Source: Thunnus maccoyii (taxonomy: Eukaryota; Chordata; Actinopteri; Scombriformes; Scombridae). Taken from it: a DNA stretch of 64,000 bases. The translations under genes and the position numbers were made by a program. The stretch lies in assembly GCF_910596095.1 (NCBI RefSeq), contig NC_056535.1:22398505-22462504 (forward strand). The letters run 5' to 3'. The notes under the pieces are model-generated. The model searched no databases, was not told the origin of the DNA, and saw only the letters and a program-made list of their open reading frames with translations. Shown here in pieces: positions 46,743 to 59,409 of the stretch (the stretch's first letter is position 1; each line of letters starts with the position of its first letter).

Positions 46743-48012
46743 GTAAAGCTGCTTTTCTTCTCTCTCTCAAGTTTGTTCGCTATTTTGCTGTAAATTGGAT
46801 TTTTGGAAAACTCTGAATAGACCTTCATATTCCAGCTAAAACACTCAATACAGCCTGCGGGTACATTTTCATTGCAGGGTAGGCTTCTAAAAATAGTGTT
46901 TCATATTTACACGGATGACACACACTGAAAGACTTTTATAATCACCAAACAATATGAAAAAGTCATTCAAATTTTCAAAAAGTTATATTATCTTCATAAG
47001 AATGAGCAGTATACATCATTTACTGTATGTCCTACATGGTGGTTTTGTTTTCAGTTTATCAAAATATCAATATTATCTAAGCAAACCAAATGTCTTATTG
47101 GGCTCATACATTATAATCCATATACTTATATGTAGTATATAAATGGACATGCAATTACCATTATGCACTAATTCAGTATTTATCCATTCCAAGTTTTAAT
47201 TTCAATGTATATGGATGCATTAACCTGTCACTCTGTATTTCTATGCGTTTATATGTTGGCCTTCCTTTACTGTATGTCACATCATATCAATTTTTTATAG
47301 CTAATAAGTGAGCATGTATCTTGTTTTATCTTTTCTTTTTTTTTTACTCTGCTATATACAGTTTATTTGAATATACTCAGATATTTTATTGCACTCAGGT
47401 GTCCATGCATCATGTCATGTTTTGTCAGTTCGTCAGTTTGGTCTTGAAGAAACATAATTTCATTTTTATTGTATTTTTTATATTTGAAATTACACATATG
47501 GTAACTTGAATTTGAACTTGACCTCAGACTTGAACTTGATGTGTAGTGTAGTTGAGCTCTTTGTTATAGCTTAATTATATAACAGTTAGACTGGCTGATA
47601 TTAGCTTTTAATAAGTTTTACTGGGTCAGTTAATGTCATCCAGAGGAATATGTAACCTGTAATGACAAGGTAGACAGGTTTTATTCATTGTTCATTAAAG
47701 TTTATTTAGACAGGGAAAACCTAATGGAGATATACCTATACTGTAGTGGCAGTGGCTGCTAATCTATGCAAAATAATGTCATTAGTCTGTCAGCGGAGAG
47801 TATCTCAGGTAAACTAAAGTGACAAAGATTATTGGCACAAAATACCAACCCAAAACTCTAACTATCTTGGAATTCTTCATAAAAATATTACTGCCTCAGG
47901 CTTTCAAACACATCAGTGAAATCCTTAAAAATATATTGTTTATGTTTCACCTCTCTTGTGCTGCTGCAGCTTCAACTCCTCTGTGTTCCTCGGTCGTCTG
48001 TGAACTGAGGCG

Positions 48013-50355
48013 ATGGAGAGTCCGTCCTCCACAGTGAGGCGGCGAGCCTGGATCAACAGCAGCCGACAGTGGCCCACAGTGGAGGAACTGGACCCTGATG
48101 GACCATTAGGCAACCTCCCCTCAGCCTCTACGGCAGATGACGATGTCTTTTCAGATGGTCAGTCCGAACCCAGGAGAGTGTGACATATCCAGTCACATAT
48201 CTGTTCAGTATCTATGATTTATGTTTGATTATGTCAGCACTTTAATTTCTGACGGTATAAATGCATTAAAAGAAATGTCCCGACAAAAAAGTGACTCAGA
48301 TAAAAACTCAGACCACTTCCTCTTTTAGCAGAAGAAGACTACAGTATTACTTCCACTGTTTAATGCAATCAGAAGTTAACACTTTTTTCAAGATAAATGT
48401 ATGTTCAAGATTAGTATATATTGTATGTATGTTTGTTTAAAAAAAAGTGAAATCCACTAAAAGAACAAGAAGAGCAGTTTATTTTATGAAGATTACTCAT
48501 AAAGCAGTGTCTGATTTCCACAGGATGCTTTGTAGGAAAGATTGAGAACTGGCTACAGGGTTGTGGGTAAGTTAACTTGCTTTACTAAGTTTTTTTTTTT
48601 GGTTGTTTTTTTGTTTGTTGTTTTGTAAGATGATCACTTTCAGCTCTGACTAACAAGCTCTAAAGGACAAGGTGTCAGTCACTGGAAACTGGTTTAACAA
48701 ACAGCCGTACGTAGAAAGTGGAAACTGTCTGAGGTCAGGTGTTCCAGGAAGACGATGCAATAAGGTAGCTACAGTATTGTTTTCCCCACAATGGCCTTAG
48801 GCGATGCATTTTTACAGCTCCCTATGAATAAAAAACATTTTAGTTCTTTAAAATCATAATACTCCAAACTGAATATGCAGAAAAGGCTAATTTTGTTCTC
48901 AGGAGATCTGCCAGTCTTGAATGACACAACCGAGAGCTGCCTAGGCCATGGCATGCATGCAAACAACTTTTTATGGCAGTGTTAATCATGAGAAAAAAAT
49001 ATTACTTGTCAAGATATAGATGCTAACACTTCAACAAGCTTGTGCCCTGTGTTTGATTCAGTTTTTAAAAAAATCCCTTGTGATTCATACTAACACAACT
49101 ATTTAACAAGAAAGAAATAACAGTTCCTTTTTACTGTTATGAAACTGATTGTAGGAAGGCGATCAGCATGCAAAGACATTGTTTAATGTCTCATATAGCA
49201 GCCAATTACAAGGAAGCTGCATTAGTGGTCAATGAGATACAGTTTAAGGAGTAGGAGGATGGTTGTGAGTTCTCAGAATTATACATGAAAATGACCAGAT
49301 TGGTTTGAAGGTGTTGACCCTATTGCTGCTCAGTGTGTGAACGTATCAGCAAGAGGAAGTTTGCAGCCTTCATCAGCCTGTTGAGAGCTGATCAGGGAGT
49401 AGATCTGTGCTGCTGCTATCGTACTCAAGATGAAGTTATCTATATATAAACCACTTCTGTGATAGAGGAAATGGCATGCATATGAAACTGACTGGGTATG
49501 TGTGTGTATTTATGCAATAGCTATATGGATATGTCTTACAGATTGGAGGGATGCTCAGAGAACACTAGGCAGCTGAGTTTTGGTGAGTATAAACTGAGAT
49601 GAAGCTTTAACACAAATAGTATTCAACATAAGTCATTTTTAAAATTGGCAGCTAACATACCTACTGCTGCATGTAGTAAATGCTGATCACAAATTCACAT
49701 TTCTGTTGTCTTTAATCATGTCCATACACACATAAGTAAAAGTAACAATGCTGCACTATAAAAATACTCCATTACAAGTAAAAGTCCAGCATTTAAAATG
49801 TCACTTTAAGTAAAATATATTTAAAGTATCAAAAGTAAAAGTATTGACATCCAAAATGGCTGCTCTGAGTGTTAATACTATCATATGTTGTATTTTCAGC
49901 ATTTTACTGTTGTAGTTGGTTGAGGTGGAGATAACAATTTTTGTGTACTGCTGAGTAGTTTGACCTACAACAGTGTATCATATTCGATAAGCTCATCATA
50001 TGTTCTGTATTGAAACTCTTAATGTGTGAAGTGACAAGTAACTAAAGCTGTCAAATAAATGTGGTGGAGTAAAAAAATACAATATTTTCCTCTGAATTGT
50101 AGTGTGGTACAAGTATAAAGTAGCATGAAATGGAAATTGTCAAGTGAAGTAAAAGTAAGTAAATGTACACTTAAGTGCAGTAATTGAGTAAATGTACTCA
50201 GTTACATTCCACTACTACACACTAGCAAGATTTCAAGGTATAAAAATATTTAAATCATTGTTTGTATCTGTCCTTCAGAGTCTGTGCTGAAAGCCAACAA
50301 CTTTGATGATGACCTGAGCCTTGGTGCTGATGGTAAGTACACACACACACACACG

Positions 50356-50437
<82 letters not shown>

Positions 50438-51929
50438 AAGGAAATGGCCTTAAAGGGAAATAAGGTGAACATAACAGGTCTGCTGTTTTATCTGTAATAC
50501 TGGTGACAAACATGCACAGAGACAAATATTTTTGAAGTTTTATACAGTATTACTCCACCTCTGCTGAGGAGGATATGTTTTGAGAGGAGAAAGTGTGGAG
50601 CAGTTCTTCTTTGTTCTTTTTTGTTATTAACTCAAAAGTTAAAGGCATACTATGCAGGATGCTCCTAAAAAAACAACAATGTATAGACTCATACAAAAAT
50701 AATCCCTCTCAATCACCTCTTATGACCTACTAGAAACGTGTGGCAGTGTATGAATCTGCAGAGGCCCTGCCCTCTGCCTGTATTTTCTTATTGTTTAGCT
50801 GTGTTTGGGACGCTTCAGGACGTTAACTTTTGGGAAGTGGGTCTGTAGTCTCTCCTCTGCTCCGCTCTGCTCTCTGTCTCAGTGTCATGGATGAGCTGTA
50901 GGTCTCTGTGTCTGCTTGACCGAGGGCGGGGCTGAGCTACACACATGCAGAGCAGAGAGGCCGCAGAGGACAGGATGACGCTCTGCATTCACACAAAATC
51001 CAGCAATGCAGCAACTTCCTGCAGGGTTGTGTGGAGGTGTGCGGAGGTGTGGGCATGTTTATTTGTGCCTTAGAATGTAACCACCGTGGTACAATCAGAA
51101 GATAACGTCTTATTTATCCGATTCACGGCTTTGTTCTCGCTAGCGCCTCTCCCTCTCTCCATTCACTCTCTAGCTCGCTCAACCACTGCTGCTCTTTGTT
51201 TAAAAAAAAAAGGTTGTATGTTTAAAAAAAGGCAACCAACAAATACTGCATAGTTTACCTTTAATAATACAGATTTCTAGGAGTTTTTATATTAATTGTA
51301 CCTACACTTAGACGTACAGGATACAGTCTTATCAGGGCCATAAGTATTTACACCACCAAAGTTGTGAAATTTTTGTGAGGTTACAATTCAAGTAGTAGGA
51401 CTAATACCTTGGGTGTAACTTTGGGTTATCTTATCTTTAAGTGCCTTAAAGTTTAAGATACGGTCTTTTGTAGCACACTTCTGTTCAAGAAAATATCCAT
51501 AACAATACACCCTTTGTATTAGGCCAGTTCTGCAAGAGGTTTCTTCCTGTTAAAGGGGAGTTATTCCTTGCTGCTGTTGCCAAGTGCTTGCTCATAGGGG
51601 GATGTTGGATCTCTGTAAATTACAGAGTACGGTCTAGACCTGCTCTATGTGAAAAGTGTCCTGAGATAACTCTTGTTATGATTTGGCGCTATATAAATAA
51701 ATAAATTGAATTTAATTGAAATTGAATAAAGTATGAATTCATCCCTGAGTGACATTCTGGTACAAGTGTTTCATTACATTTGCATCTGTATGACAGCTTC
51801 TGTCAACATGTTTGGGCATAAAGCAAAAGTAAGAGTGCACCTGGAGTTGCTGTGTGGTTAAATCGACTAGGGTAACCCACTCACCACACACGCACGCATG
51901 CATGCGCACACACACACATGCACACACAT

Positions 51930-51963
<34 letters not shown>

Positions 51964-54900
51964 TTTCCATGGACACAGGTTTGCAAATAAACTGTGAAAA
52001 CCACCATCAGATGCATATCAACAGATTCCTCTTCTATTCTGAAATGAGTTCTCTGTTTCAGCTTGTGCGTTAAATGGTGGAAAAATTACACCTGGAGTTG
52101 GGTGAGTAGCAACTGTAAAGCGGAAGATATTAACAATGAAACAACACAAAAAGCAAGAAGAATGTTTTATCACTGATTTAGTAAATATATGTTTATATAT
52201 ACTGTATATGAATCCATGTTGCTTTAATCATCATACTGACAGGGCTGTAATAGCATTGAGGACACAGATTTTCTTCTGTAGTTTTACATATATATATATA
52301 TGTATATATATATACATATAAGTGAGCAATAAACAGTATTTGATGTTACTCAAATTTTAGTCAGATGTAAATGCATATAAACTGCACCTCCCATCATGCA
52401 ATTCCCATCATAAAATTCATGCCAAGTCTCTGGATTGATATCTTAAGGTCCTGCATAGTGACGCTGTTTCTATGAAAATGATTCAGTAGAGTGTTTATTT
52501 ATCACTTTATTGCAGATATGTGTGTGTGAAACTTTAATATGCAAACTCATTGTATGTTTTGAAAGCATATTTGAAATCATCTGACTTTCTGCATTTCTAT
52601 AATCAATAGTAAAGAAATCTCAAAGAAATGATGATTAAGGAGACTGTTATTTGTCTTCTTTTTCTCTCTCTGTGCTGACCTTGAAGCCTCGCAAGGCAAC
52701 CTTCCACCAAACGACAACACAGCAGACTCACCAGGTCAGTTACCAACCTCTTTCCAAGCTCGCAATGAAAGTATAATAGAAAGGGTTGTTCTGGTGTCAG
52801 ATTATTGTCGCAGGAATGTTTTCCTCAGAAAAGAATCTTAAATTACCTGGTTTCACTTCTAAAGTTTTGTAAATGGAAAGCAAAAACAAAGTGAGCTTAT
52901 TCAGCTGACTAATCTTCACTTACACGCTGGAGCGATCGCATTATTAACATGAATATGATTCTAATTTGTAGGTCGTATGCATTTTAACACTTAAAATATA
53001 TTAATACCTTTGCCCTTGTTTGATAGTACCCCTCGTCAGGGACTATGTCTGCCGACACTGAACTTGGGCCACAGCATGGCCTCCAGCTGTCTCTCCTCCT
53101 CCACCTGTAAAACCACGTCAAGGTGAGGCACTTTATTGTTCTGGAGGTTTCTTTTGGCTCTCGAATGACCTGCTCGACAAGATGCAACTTTCCAAATCCA
53201 AGTTTCTCTTTTTCTTGGCTCGTTTGAATGTGTTCTATTTTAATTCTATATAGTAGTATTTCATCCTGATATCCTTCTTATCATTGGTCACATTTTAATG
53301 TATTGGCTCCATGTTTAATTATTTGGTAAAAGACATTTTAACTCTGTTTTATTAAGTGCTCTACATGCCAGAATAAAACATTTTCCCTTCCCTTTCTCTC
53401 ACATGCATGTTAGTGTATCTGAGGTGCTGCAGATGTGTTCGGAGGATGCAGAGGAGACTCTGTATGAGTTGGGTTTTGGCTGTGATGAGCCACAGGTCAC
53501 TGTGCGCATTCCTCCTCGATTCTTCACCTTCCCCTCTCAGGCTCAGGGCATAAACTTCCGCCTTTTCCTGGACTCACAGCTACGGCGGATACGAGAGGAG
53601 GATCCTAGCCTGTCTCTTGCTAGTAAGAACATTGATTTATTAAATTACTCTGCTGTAGTTTGTTTGATATGTGATAGGGTGAAATAATTCTGGGATCACC
53701 ATTTGTATTGTACTTGTATTATTTTACATTTTATTCTTTCTACAGGTCGTTTCAGACAAGTTCAAGTACTCACAGCAATGGCCAACGCTTTCTACTCCCT
53801 GTACTCCCATGTGTCTCGCACTCCTCTCCAGAAACTGGCCACACCAGAATTTACCTTCTCCATGTCTCCCGTGGAGAAGATCGAACGCTTCAGGAGCTGC
53901 ATTCGCAGTGAGCCACGCTCTCCTGTGGAGAGGCTGAAGGACACCGTCTCCAAGATGTGCCTCTACACAGGGTCTCCTCGAGGATCAGACTCCACCTCGC
54001 CACAGCCCTCACCCAGGAAAAGGTCTAGCCTTCCTGATGTTGTGGGTATAGTCCTGGATAAGGCCAAGACTAGGCCCACCAAGAAACTGGATTTGGGGGA
54101 ATATAATCGGAGTCATTCAGCTGTGGATGTGAGGCTGGTTATGGATGTTGATAAATTCTGTAACGTTGAGCAAGACGAGCAAATACAGCAGACCGTGGCG
54201 GACACAGACAATCTTCAAAATGGAAATAAAATCTGTCATGAGAAGATGCAGGACAGTAAACAAACAGATAATGTTGATGCTGATAAAAAAATTATCAAAC
54301 CAACAGACTTTGACAGCATGACTCACAGTATAAGAGCATCTCTAGCGTCATCCATATCAGGAGAAACCGTGATAGAAGCAGATCATCAGTTTCTTTCATG
54401 TCAGACTGAGCTGGACTCATGTTTGACTCAAAGTGACACAAGGACAGATGATCTAAAACCAGTTACCAAGGTTACATTTGATCTAATCTGTCCGCCGATA
54501 GTGGAGAGTGTACACCAGGCACCATTCTCTCAACACACGCAAAGTGTGAAAAGAAACACTTTATCTCATCTCTCCAATCGGACAGAACGCATGGATAGAT
54601 CATGTCTTGTATCACAGAGACACCACATACAAAACAAGACTCAAACATCTGTGTCTGAGCCTGACAAGGACTCACACAGAGCTGATGTTGCCTCTTCAGG
54701 GGAAGCCACACAGGCGGATGTATCCAGATCACTTCATGTCCTCGACCCTGATGGTAGCTACACCCATTACAGCATCACTGTGACTGGGTGGGAAGGTGAT
54801 GAAGTCTCTTCCTGTTCCTTGAACACACCCGATTCCAGTCACACTTCGACTGAGCCACCTGTTGAGACTTGTGAAGAGCCACTTAGCGAGGACAAAAGCC

Positions 54901-57193
54901 GGTACCTCAATCCACTGACTCATCAGGCCCTGGGGCACAACTCCAATAACCTACAACAGGTTAACTCCTTTGAGCTGGAGGAGGTGTGGTATTCTAAAAA
55001 TAGTACTGCACATGTACAATATGTACAGACTTTGGGGCTGAATGATGTTGGAAAAAAATATTTTAGTTTTTAGCAATAATACATTTCGATATTTAAGAGG
55101 AAAGTTGCACAGTTTTATCAGATACTGTAAATATGCAGCATTTAAAGCATGTTGCTCCATTTGGAAAGGTTTAATCACACTGATTTAACATGAAATTTGT
55201 ATTCAATATTCACCCATCATTCCAGGTTAAAGTCTGTGATCACCATGATATTAATTATGAAATTGGCGAAAAGATCCAGAAAGAAAAAGGAAGCTTCATA
55301 TTAATATTCTTCAGTTTAAATTAGGGCTGAACGATTTTGAAAACATATCTAATTGCGATTATTTTGACTGATGCAATGATTATGGCATGATTTTTGCGGG
55401 GATATGTACCAAATAAAGATGATTTCTTAAGTTTGTAGAATATGATGTGTAGGCCAGGACATCTCTGCAGCAGGACAATATTTAATTTAAAATGGTATTT
55501 TGACAGACATTTTGCCTTTTACAAACATTGCGCCTCCTGTGATTTGAAAATTGCAGTAGGCCATATTGTGATTTAGATAAAAATTTCAATTAATTGTTGA
55601 GCCCTGGTAGACTTTTGCCTCACTGAATGGCACTCAGTTTTGGCTATGCACTCTCACGTCATATGACTCCCCATTTTTGTTTATTTCATACTAGTCAGTT
55701 CTCAGAATGATTTTGATTGGTCATTTGTCTCACAGGCAACATACGCTTGCAAAACAACAAACTGTTACTAGATAAGGCTAAACAACAGTATGTGTCAAAT
55801 GGATCTGACTGTTTGTCTTTAAGATAAGAAATGAAAAATGAGCTACTGATAACACAGAGCCACTGATATCCTATCAGTAAGTGGGTTTACATAGTGGACC
55901 ATGATGGGCCTAGTTTAGATTATTACATAGCATCCAAGTGTACATTGTAATTTTGATGATGAAACAGTATCTCATTCAGCCCTAATGTCACATAACATTT
56001 TTGTGTTTTCTAATTATAGATGAGTCAAAACAGACCTACAGTGTATTCTGCAATATACACTTACTACTATTTATCTCAATAGGTGCATAGTGCAGGAGAG
56101 GAAGATTTTGGACAATCAGAAACTACGAGAATAACAACCTCACTGCTGGCCACAAAACATCAATACAAAGGTACAGTATATATATAATTTTATTTGTGTG
56201 TGATTGACATTTTTTGCATGAAAACATTAGTTCACAGGCAGTAGATACAACTGTTGCTGGAAACCTGCAGTCATGTTTTACAGGAACATGACCTCTCAAA
56301 TTCAAAATAGCTGTTTGTATTATATTGTAATATACAGCAGGGCTGTAACTAATTATTTTTTTAATTTTCATTATCGATTAATCTGTAGACCATTTCCTTA
56401 TTAATTGTTTACTCAGACATCTGAGTAAACAATTAATAAGGAAAGATAAGAAAGATAATGATGTAAAACTGAGAAAACAAGCAAATCCTCACACTGGGAG
56501 CTGCAGCTGAGGCGTTTTGGACATTTTTGCTTAAAATATAGCTTAAATGATTAATCAATTATCAAAAATAGTTGCCGCTTAATTTTCTGTCAACTGACCA
56601 ATCTATTAATGGACTAGCAGCACTAATATACAGTTTGTGTGGTCACCAAATAGCTGATCCAGTTCACAACAAATAAGCATTCACCCTGTTCAAACGGTCA
56701 TGGATGAGTGAAGAAACGGGTGTTGTCAGTCAGTCACTACTGTAAACAGCTACTGTAACCAGTGCTGCACTTCTCAGCATTAAGGATGCTAGCAGAAAGG
56801 CACAAATATGTGTGAGCACAAAATTTCTTGCTGAACCTTTTTAGATTTAGGCTCAGTGTCTTGTATTGAGGTCAGAGAAAGTGTGTCAGGAACTTTACAG
56901 CTAAGACTCTGACTCTGACAGACTGGTGTATACAGATCATTGTGCAATTGTGCAGGTGTTATTTGTCACAAGGAACATGTATACGACACACGTTCTGTAT
57001 GTATATTCTGTACATATATTCAGGTCAGACTGAAGCTGCATCTGTGCAGTGGTACACAGTACATGGAGTTGTTGACTGACTGTATTTGTGACCTTATCCA
57101 GGTGAAGTGGCCCGGGGTGACAGCATTCAGTCAGACAGCAGCGGCTACGCGGATGAAGAAGTCAGCCCTGCGACCGACAGACATAACAGATGA
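48013..57193 (+). CDS. tespa1: TESPA1 (KRAP/ITPRID family IP3-receptor-interacting protein)
   Basis: Mammalian TESPA1 binds IP3 receptors and supports calcium and ERK signalling in thymocytes. Exons: 48013-48157, 48524-48566, 49542-49582, 50279-50332, 52062-52101, 52687-52734, 53027-53122, 53414-53622, 53746-54983, 56083-56170, 57102-57193, all in frame, 697 aa. An in-frame TGA precedes the ATG. N-terminal RRRAWINSSRQW, KIENWLQGCG and FDDDLSLGA, then SEDAEETLYELGFG, RIPPRFFTFPSQAQGINFRL and RFRQVQVLTAMANAFYSLYS match the family domain. SPVERLKDTVSKMCLYT follows. The long exon codes an unstructured acidic region. The end DSIQSDSSGYADE is the conserved KRAP tail. The gene lies beside sp1 and fits the 12q13 copy, not ITPRID1 or ITPRID2, though these are close relatives. 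Confidence 0.88.
49730..50220. mobile_element. hAT-like AAGTAC-rich MITE, inverted relative of the 29589 copy
   Basis: AAAAATACTCCATTACAAGT and AAAAGTCCAGCATTTAAAAT occur early, and GAGTAAATGTACTCAGTTAC with TTCCACTACTAC at the end. These are complements of the words in the 29589-30361 element. It lies in the tespa1 intron before exon 50279-50332. Confidence 0.65.
50339..50432. repeat. Long CA repeat directly after a tespa1 donor site
   Basis: (CA) about 46 units with two CG interruptions. It starts at the donor sequence itself (GTAAGTACAC...) of tespa1 exon 50279-50332. Confidence 0.95.
50643..51260. mobile_element. TTAA-flanked non-autonomous DNA transposon
   Basis: TTAA at 50639-50642 and 51261-51264. 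The termini AGGCATACTATGCAGGAT and, reversed, AGGTAAACTATGCAGTAT are inverted. It is 618 bp, with no transposase. It has the same TTAA/AGG logic as the element in pcbp2, but a different family. It lies in a tespa1 intron. Confidence 0.75.
51490..51730 (+). mobile_element. LINE 3' end fragment
   Basis: Contains GCAAGAGGTTTCTTCCTGTT, CTAGACCTGCTCTATGTGAA and ATGATTTGGCGCTATATAAA, then a TTGAATT-type repeat tail. This is a very common fish non-LTR retrotransposon 3' region. 5'-truncated, plus orientation, in the same tespa1 intron. Confidence 0.75.
51890..51961. repeat. CA repeat about 100 bases upstream of a tespa1 exon
   Basis: (CA)n with GCAT interruptions. It lies upstream of the 40-nt exon 52062-52101, in the same intron that begins with the longer CA repeat at 50339. 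Confidence 0.9.
55322..55608. mobile_element. hAT-type MITE (second family)
   Basis: Begins TAGGGCTGAACGATTTTGAA and ends TTAATTGTTGAGCCCTGG, so the termini are inverted. The GCTGAACGATT...GTTGAGCCCT layout is a common teleost MITE. I saw no clear duplication. In the tespa1 intron 54984-56082. Confidence 0.65.
56338..56625. mobile_element. hAT-type MITE with perfect 8-bp target duplication
   Basis: Flanked by ATATACAG on both sides (56330-56337 and 56626-56633). Begins CAGGGCTGTAACTAATTA and ends ACTAGCAGCACTA. It includes a second internal inverted repeat (ATTAATTGTTTACTCAGA near 56400 and its complement just after). Same broad family as the amhr2 3' UTR copy. In the last tespa1 intron. Confidence 0.8.
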
Positions 57194-57569
57194 CAGGAAA
57201 CCTGGAACTCCATGTAAACACACATCGAAGGAATGTTTGTCACCTGTGGACTTGAGGACATGAATTTCCCAAGCTTAAGGATTTGGAAAGTGTTTCAGAC
57301 AAACGGACTACATTTAAAGGGTGTCATTTCAGAGGCCCTGCACTGAAGAAGCATTTTTTTCTATGAGAAAAGTTCAGGATATGCAAAGCATATATTTTTT
57401 CACAGTGCTCATACTGAATACAGTATATTGTAAATAAGTAAAGCTGTGTAAAAGCCTTGATGACATGCTGTGTTAACATAATTCAACTAGAATGGCACCT
57501 TTGATCAGAACTTTTCTTTGCATTTTTGATTCATTATGACAGTTCACAGTAAAATTTACAAAAAAAAGT
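57194..57569 (+). other. tespa1: tespa1 3' UTR
   Basis: Downstream of the tespa1 stop (57191-57193). No canonical AATAAA was found in the next 400 bases, so the end of the transcript is uncertain. The tarbp2 poly(A) signal (minus) is at 57570-57575, so the two 3' ends abut or overlap. Confidence 0.4.
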
Positions 57570-59409
57570 TTTATTGGAAACAGTCAATTTGACACAGAGC
57601 TCCGGTTTTAGTTCATTGCTTTTAAAAACTGGGCCACATTTTTCTTGTAACACCACAAAGAAGTCAAGTATCTTGAATTTAATGTCAGCATTGATGTCAA
57701 TAGTATCAGCACATTAAATTCAGTTAAAAAAAAACCAACATAACCTCCGTGTTTCAATAATCAGAAAACAATACGCTGTTCTGCCTTTTCAGAGAATGAA
57801 GTCAACGTTACATCAAGCACACTGTAGAGTGATGTACAGAAACTCAGTCAGCCTACATTGTGCAAAGGACATTATCTTTTCAAGTAGTGCAAACTCTACC
57901 ATTTTCAATACTGTGACTTTTTTAAACTGTGCAAGGCAGTAAGTGACTACGGTACTGAAGATAAACCTTACACAAAGACACGATTGTAGGTGGAGAATAC
58001 AATCTGGAAAATCACCATCATCAATTTTTTTGATATAACAGGAATTATAGTCACATCGACAGAAAAAAAAAACTTAAAGAAGAAATCACAAAGTTCACAT
58101 AGCAAGTGACCCAGACACAACACTCGACATAATGAACACAAAGTAAGTCTTGAGGTAAAAACATTCAAACTCCACATGAAAATGTGTGGTGGTTTTATTT
58201 GCCTGGTCTATAATGTTGAAAGTCAAAAGTACGGCTCCATCAGTTATACCAAGAACAAAGCTTTATCGAAGACTCACATTATTATTTCCTCTTTCAGCCT
58301 CATCATAAATCTCTGACACTGAAATAAATTTACAAATTTCATGCAAAGGCTGTCAGCTAAAAGAAGGGTAATAGAAAAAAAATGGCAAATTTTGAAGGTG
58401 TGATAATTACACTGACAAGTGTGAAGTAAACTAATAAGGTTTAAATTTAATTGTAATATGTGTACAGTTGTCAATTATCTTCAATTAAAAAGACAGTATT
58501 AGCGCTTTCTCTTTTAGTATTCGTAAATGTGAAAACTTCTGATGATCTTGTTGAGAGTTCCTAAAGTCCTCTGAAAGACATGAACATACTGTGTATCCGG
58601 CCAACTGTTGCAAGGAACTCTCAAAAAGGGGTTAATTTCCAAAAATTTTGAATTTTAAATCACATGTCAACTGACTGCTATCCTGAACAGAGTTTTATAA
58701 TCAGAGCAAAAAATGTCAAATGAACATCAGTTTTGGATTTTACAGTTGAAATAATCACAACAAAAGTCACATTTTCAGTACTCATACAAGCTGTATGAAG
58801 GGGCAGTCTTTAAAACAATTATCCTCTGACATTTATGCAGAAGAGTCCTTTTCTCTCCATAATTCAGCAGCACGGCTGGGAAATTTCTTCTTGGCATTGA
58901 TCCATGTGAACGGAGATTAAACAAAGCACCAATCATTGAGGATTCCACAATCCCGAATTTCTACAAACCCTGTTGAATTTTTGTTGCACTAGAGTATGTC
59001 AGTAGTTATTTGGGAACTCACTGCAAGAGCACCATTTGTATTTTCAGATCAAGATTTTTTTTAACTTAAGATTTTAGGAAAATACAATGCTGGGTACGAA
59101 CAAAAACTTTTAAAAACTACAAATAATTTGTATGCAAAATGTCAAGGAGATGGGTAAATGAGTTTTTGGGCAACTAAATCTTCATTGGCAACAATTAGAT
59201 ATCAATGTGACGAAAATGGGCTCCATGGGTTAATTTGGGGACAGAAAAAAAGTCTTCATTTCCAAATATGAGGTAATTCAGGTAAGTGAACTCATCACAT
59301 GCGCTACGACCATTTCGCTGACGAGATAAGTGTCGTCTGGAGTGGAAATTTATCCTGGCGCTGCGTTGTGATGAGTTAGAGTCTGTGAGGAGGAAGATAA
59401 TGAGGCCTG
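57570..59409 (-). other. tarbp2: tarbp2 3' UTR
   Basis: A minus-strand AATAAA at 57570-57575 lies 1.8 kb beyond the tarbp2 stop at 59410-59412. Another hexamer near 58190 may serve a shorter form. There is no coding or repeat signal apart from A+T-rich sequence. Confidence 0.5.

Larger units (their letters stand above)
42771..47969. other. sp1-tespa1 divergent intergenic region and probable tespa1 5' introns
   Basis: About 5.2 kb with no certain coding exon. It holds the sp1 5' flank (to about 42900), a LINE-tail fragment at 43021-43260, a promoter-like stretch at 44030-44200, a CA-rich stretch near 44410-44458 and a possible 5' UTR exon at 46447-46742. The remainder is A+T-rich and featureless to my reading. 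Confidence 0.45.

Noticed and set aside
50339-50432. Regular repeats considered as an array such as CRISPR
   Set aside because: Pure CA dinucleotide microsatellite in a vertebrate intron, with no spacers.
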